The notes under the pieces are model-generated. The model was not told the origin of the DNA. It saw only the letters and a program-made list of their open reading frames with translations, and made no database searches. This document shows, piece by piece, positions 5,952 to 7,364 of a stretch of 7,364 nucleotides of DNA. The position numbers were made by a program, and so were the translations under genes. Source of the stretch: SBBV01 sp036555425 (GTDB taxonomy: Bacteria > Pseudomonadota > Alphaproteobacteria > Bin65); contig DATBLL010000207.1 of assembly GCA_036555425.1 (NCBI GenBank), positions 1 through 7,364 of the forward strand, given 5' to 3'. How positions within the stretch are numbered: position 1 is the stretch's first letter; each line of letters starts with the position of its first letter.

Positions 5952-7261
5952 TGCATTGCCTTCGGCAGCCAGGTGGCCAGCGGCGGATAGAGGATCATCA
6001 TCGTGATCAGGATGAAATGGCAGGCGATATAGGGAAGCGCCGCCTTGCTCACCTGCCAGAGGGTCGTCCCGGGAACCACGCCCATCATCACGAACAGCAA
6101 GAGGCCGAAGGGCGGCGTGGTGAATCCGATCTCGAGCGCCAGGAGGATGATGACGCCCCAGAGGATCATGTCGAAGTGCAATTGCAGGGCCAGCGGCACG
6201 AAGATCGGCAGGGTCAGCAGCATCATCGAGAGCTGGTCCATGAAACAGCCGAGCACCAACAGCACCAGGATCATGACGATCAGCATCGCCGCCGGCGCCA
6301 GCGCATAGCCGGTCGCCCATGTCACCATGCCGGTCGAGACGCCGGAGAAGGCGAGCAGCTGGCTGAAGGTGGACGAGGCCATGATGAGGATGAAGCTCAT
6401 CGCGCTGACCCGGAACGCATCCAACAGCGCGGAACGCACGGCGTCCCACGACAGCGCGCGATAGACGAGGGCCAGGATGAAGGTGGCGAGGCAGCCGAAC
6501 GCCGCCGATTCGGTCGGTGTCGCGATGCCGAGGATCATGAAGCCGACGACGAAGAAGACGATGAAGCCCATCGGCAGGATGTTGACGCCGACGACGACGA
6601 TCCGCTGCCAGAGCGAGGTCGGCGGCACCTCGTAGTGCGGCGCCGCGGCGGGATCGATCCGCGTCTGCAGCCAGATCAGCGCGAGATAGAGAATGCCGAG
6701 CACGACGCCGGGCAGGACCCCGGCCAGGAGCAGCGCGCCGATGTCGATGCGCGCCAGCGAGCCGAGCAGCACCGCGAGGCCGGACGGCGGGATGATGACC
6801 GCGAGCCCGCCCGCGCCCAACACCGGCCCCAGGGCCATGTGGCGCTTGTAGCCGCGCTTCAGCATCTCGGGCACCATCAGCGTGCCCATCATGCCGGTGT
6901 TGGCCATCGACGAGCCCGAGAGTGCCGCGAAGATCACGCCCGCCGTCACCGTCACGTAGGAGAGCCGCCCGGGCAGCCGTCCGAAGCAGAGGTCGATCGC
7001 GTCGAGCACGCGCTTGGCGAGGCCCGAGCGGAAGAACAGCGTCCCCATGATGAGGAAAAGCGGCACCGGGGCGAGCGTGAAGCTCGTGATCGAGGAGATG
7101 CCGTTCCGGAGCATCTGTTCGATGCCGGCTTCGGTCCGCCCTTGCAGGGCGGCAATGCCGACGATGTTGACGATGAAGAAGGCGAAGGCGACCGGGATGC
7201 CGAGCGCCATCAGAAGACAGATGCCGCCGATCAGCAGCAGCGCGGCCCAATACCATTCCAT
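5948..7261 (-). CDS. dctM: TRAP transporter large permease subunit (DctM family)
   Basis: The large membrane subunit of a tripartite ATP-independent periplasmic transporter, which uses a sodium or proton gradient to import an organic acid delivered by a binding protein. The 437 residues match the family length and are almost entirely hydrophobic, with about a dozen membrane segments. DctM signatures appear in order: APVPLFLIMG (64-73), SGSSMANTGMMG (115-126), PEMLKRGY (131-138), IPPSGLAVLLG (157-167), GIATPTESAAFG (245-256) and TTPPFG (381-386). ATG 7261 gives a proper first helix (EWYWAALLLIGGICLLMALGIP), but only AGGAAG 14 bases upstream resembles a ribosome site. The stop overlaps the oxidoreductase start by four bases, so the two are translationally coupled. 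The partner small subunit (DctQ) and binding protein (DctP) are not in the window. The symbol denotes the family; the substrate is unknown. Confidence 0.93.
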   Translation of the reverse strand: MEWYWAALLLIGGICLLMALGIPVAFAFFIVNIVGIAALQGRTEAGIEQMLRNGISSITSFTLAPVPLFLIMGTLFFRSGLAKRVLDAIDLCFGRLPGRLSYVTVTAGVIFAALSGSSMANTGMMGTLMVPEMLKRGYKRHMALGPVLGAGGLAVIIPPSGLAVLLGSLARIDIGALLLAGVLPGVVLGILYLALIWLQTRIDPAAAPHYEVPPTSLWQRIVVVGVNILPMGFIVFFVVGFMILGIATPTESAAFGCLATFILALVYRALSWDAVRSALLDAFRVSAMSFILIMASSTFSQLLAFSGVSTGMVTWATGYALAPAAMLIVMILVLLVLGCFMDQLSMMLLTLPIFVPLALQLHFDMILWGVIILLALEIGFTTPPFGLLLFVMMGVVPGTTLWQVSKAALPYIACHFILITMMILYPPLATWLPKAMQ

Positions 7262-7286
7262 CGGGATTAAGGCCGCTTCCTGCGTC

Positions 7287-7361
7287 GGGGCGCGCTGCGC
7301 GCGCCCTTTTTCCGCGCGTCGGGGCTTCGCCTGTGGAGAGAGGGCGCGCGCAGCGCGCCCC
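7287..7361. repeat. Nested palindromic repeat upstream of the TRAP permease gene
   Basis: Bases 7287-7307 and 7341-7361 are perfect 21-base inverted copies. Each arm is itself a hairpin: GGGCGCGC, TGC, GCGCGCCC at 7288-7306, followed by five T (7307-7311), and GGGCGCGC, GCA, GCGCGCCC at 7342-7360. The 33 bases between the arms can continue pairing imperfectly. The outer GCGCCCCTAC edge (7355-7364) is shared with the repeat at 2825-2852, so it belongs to a related family. The T-run makes the left hairpin a possible plus-strand terminator. No coding sequence is seen in 7262-7364. Confidence 0.75.
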
Positions 7362-7364
7362 TAC

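Noticed and set aside
4560..7256. A single 898-codon minus-strand open frame that would fuse an N-terminal region to the oxidoreductase
   Set aside because: The first part (7256-5952) is an Arg/His-rich shadow of the dctM gene in another frame. The oxidoreductase family starts at MSEPFLDALTRA, with a ribosome site and ATGA overlap.

Overview
The window is a GC-rich stretch with the look of an alphaproteobacterial chromosome, most likely Rhodospirillales-like. This rests on the gene order lnt, XRE-type regulator, metK, trmB, which I recall as common in Alphaproteobacteria, and on the character of the MetK and TrmB proteins. No database search was run, so the taxonomic placement is inference.

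Layout. Positions 1-534 (+) hold the C-terminal part of apolipoprotein N-acyltransferase (lnt). A 264-base gap follows, with an AT-rich promoter/operator segment (about 550-620) and a structured leader. Then come a 155-residue XRE-family helix-turn-helix regulator (799-1266), a clear intrinsic terminator, and metK (1480-2763, GTG start). Between metK and trmB (2888-3592) lie two copies of a 28-base palindromic repeat. A secreted TPR protein (3650-4492) follows trmB, apparently with its own promoter. Convergent to these, on the minus strand, is a two-gene operon running in from the right: a TRAP transporter large permease (dctM-like, 5948-7261), whose stop codon overlaps the start of an FAD-binding oxidoreductase of the D-2-hydroxyacid dehydrogenase family (4560-5951). 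The last 100 bases are an elaborate palindromic repeat with no gene visible in them.

How the parts fit together. The left half is housekeeping: lipoprotein acylation, S-adenosylmethionine synthesis, and a SAM-dependent tRNA methyltransferase that consumes MetK's product. The regulator between them probably controls its own promoter, because a near-perfect palindrome covers the -35 box. The right half looks like a catabolic module: TRAP-type uptake of a small organic acid coupled translationally to an FAD enzyme that could oxidise the imported D-2-hydroxyacid. The TRAP small subunit and solute-binding protein would have to lie beyond the right edge or elsewhere.

I do not see a new defence or mobile system. 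The points most worth a second look are the operator/promoter at 571-616, the altered substrate-site residues of the oxidoreductase beside an intact metal site, and a family of GC-rich palindromic repeats. These repeats occupy three intergenic regions, and one of them appears to supply the stop codon of a gene.
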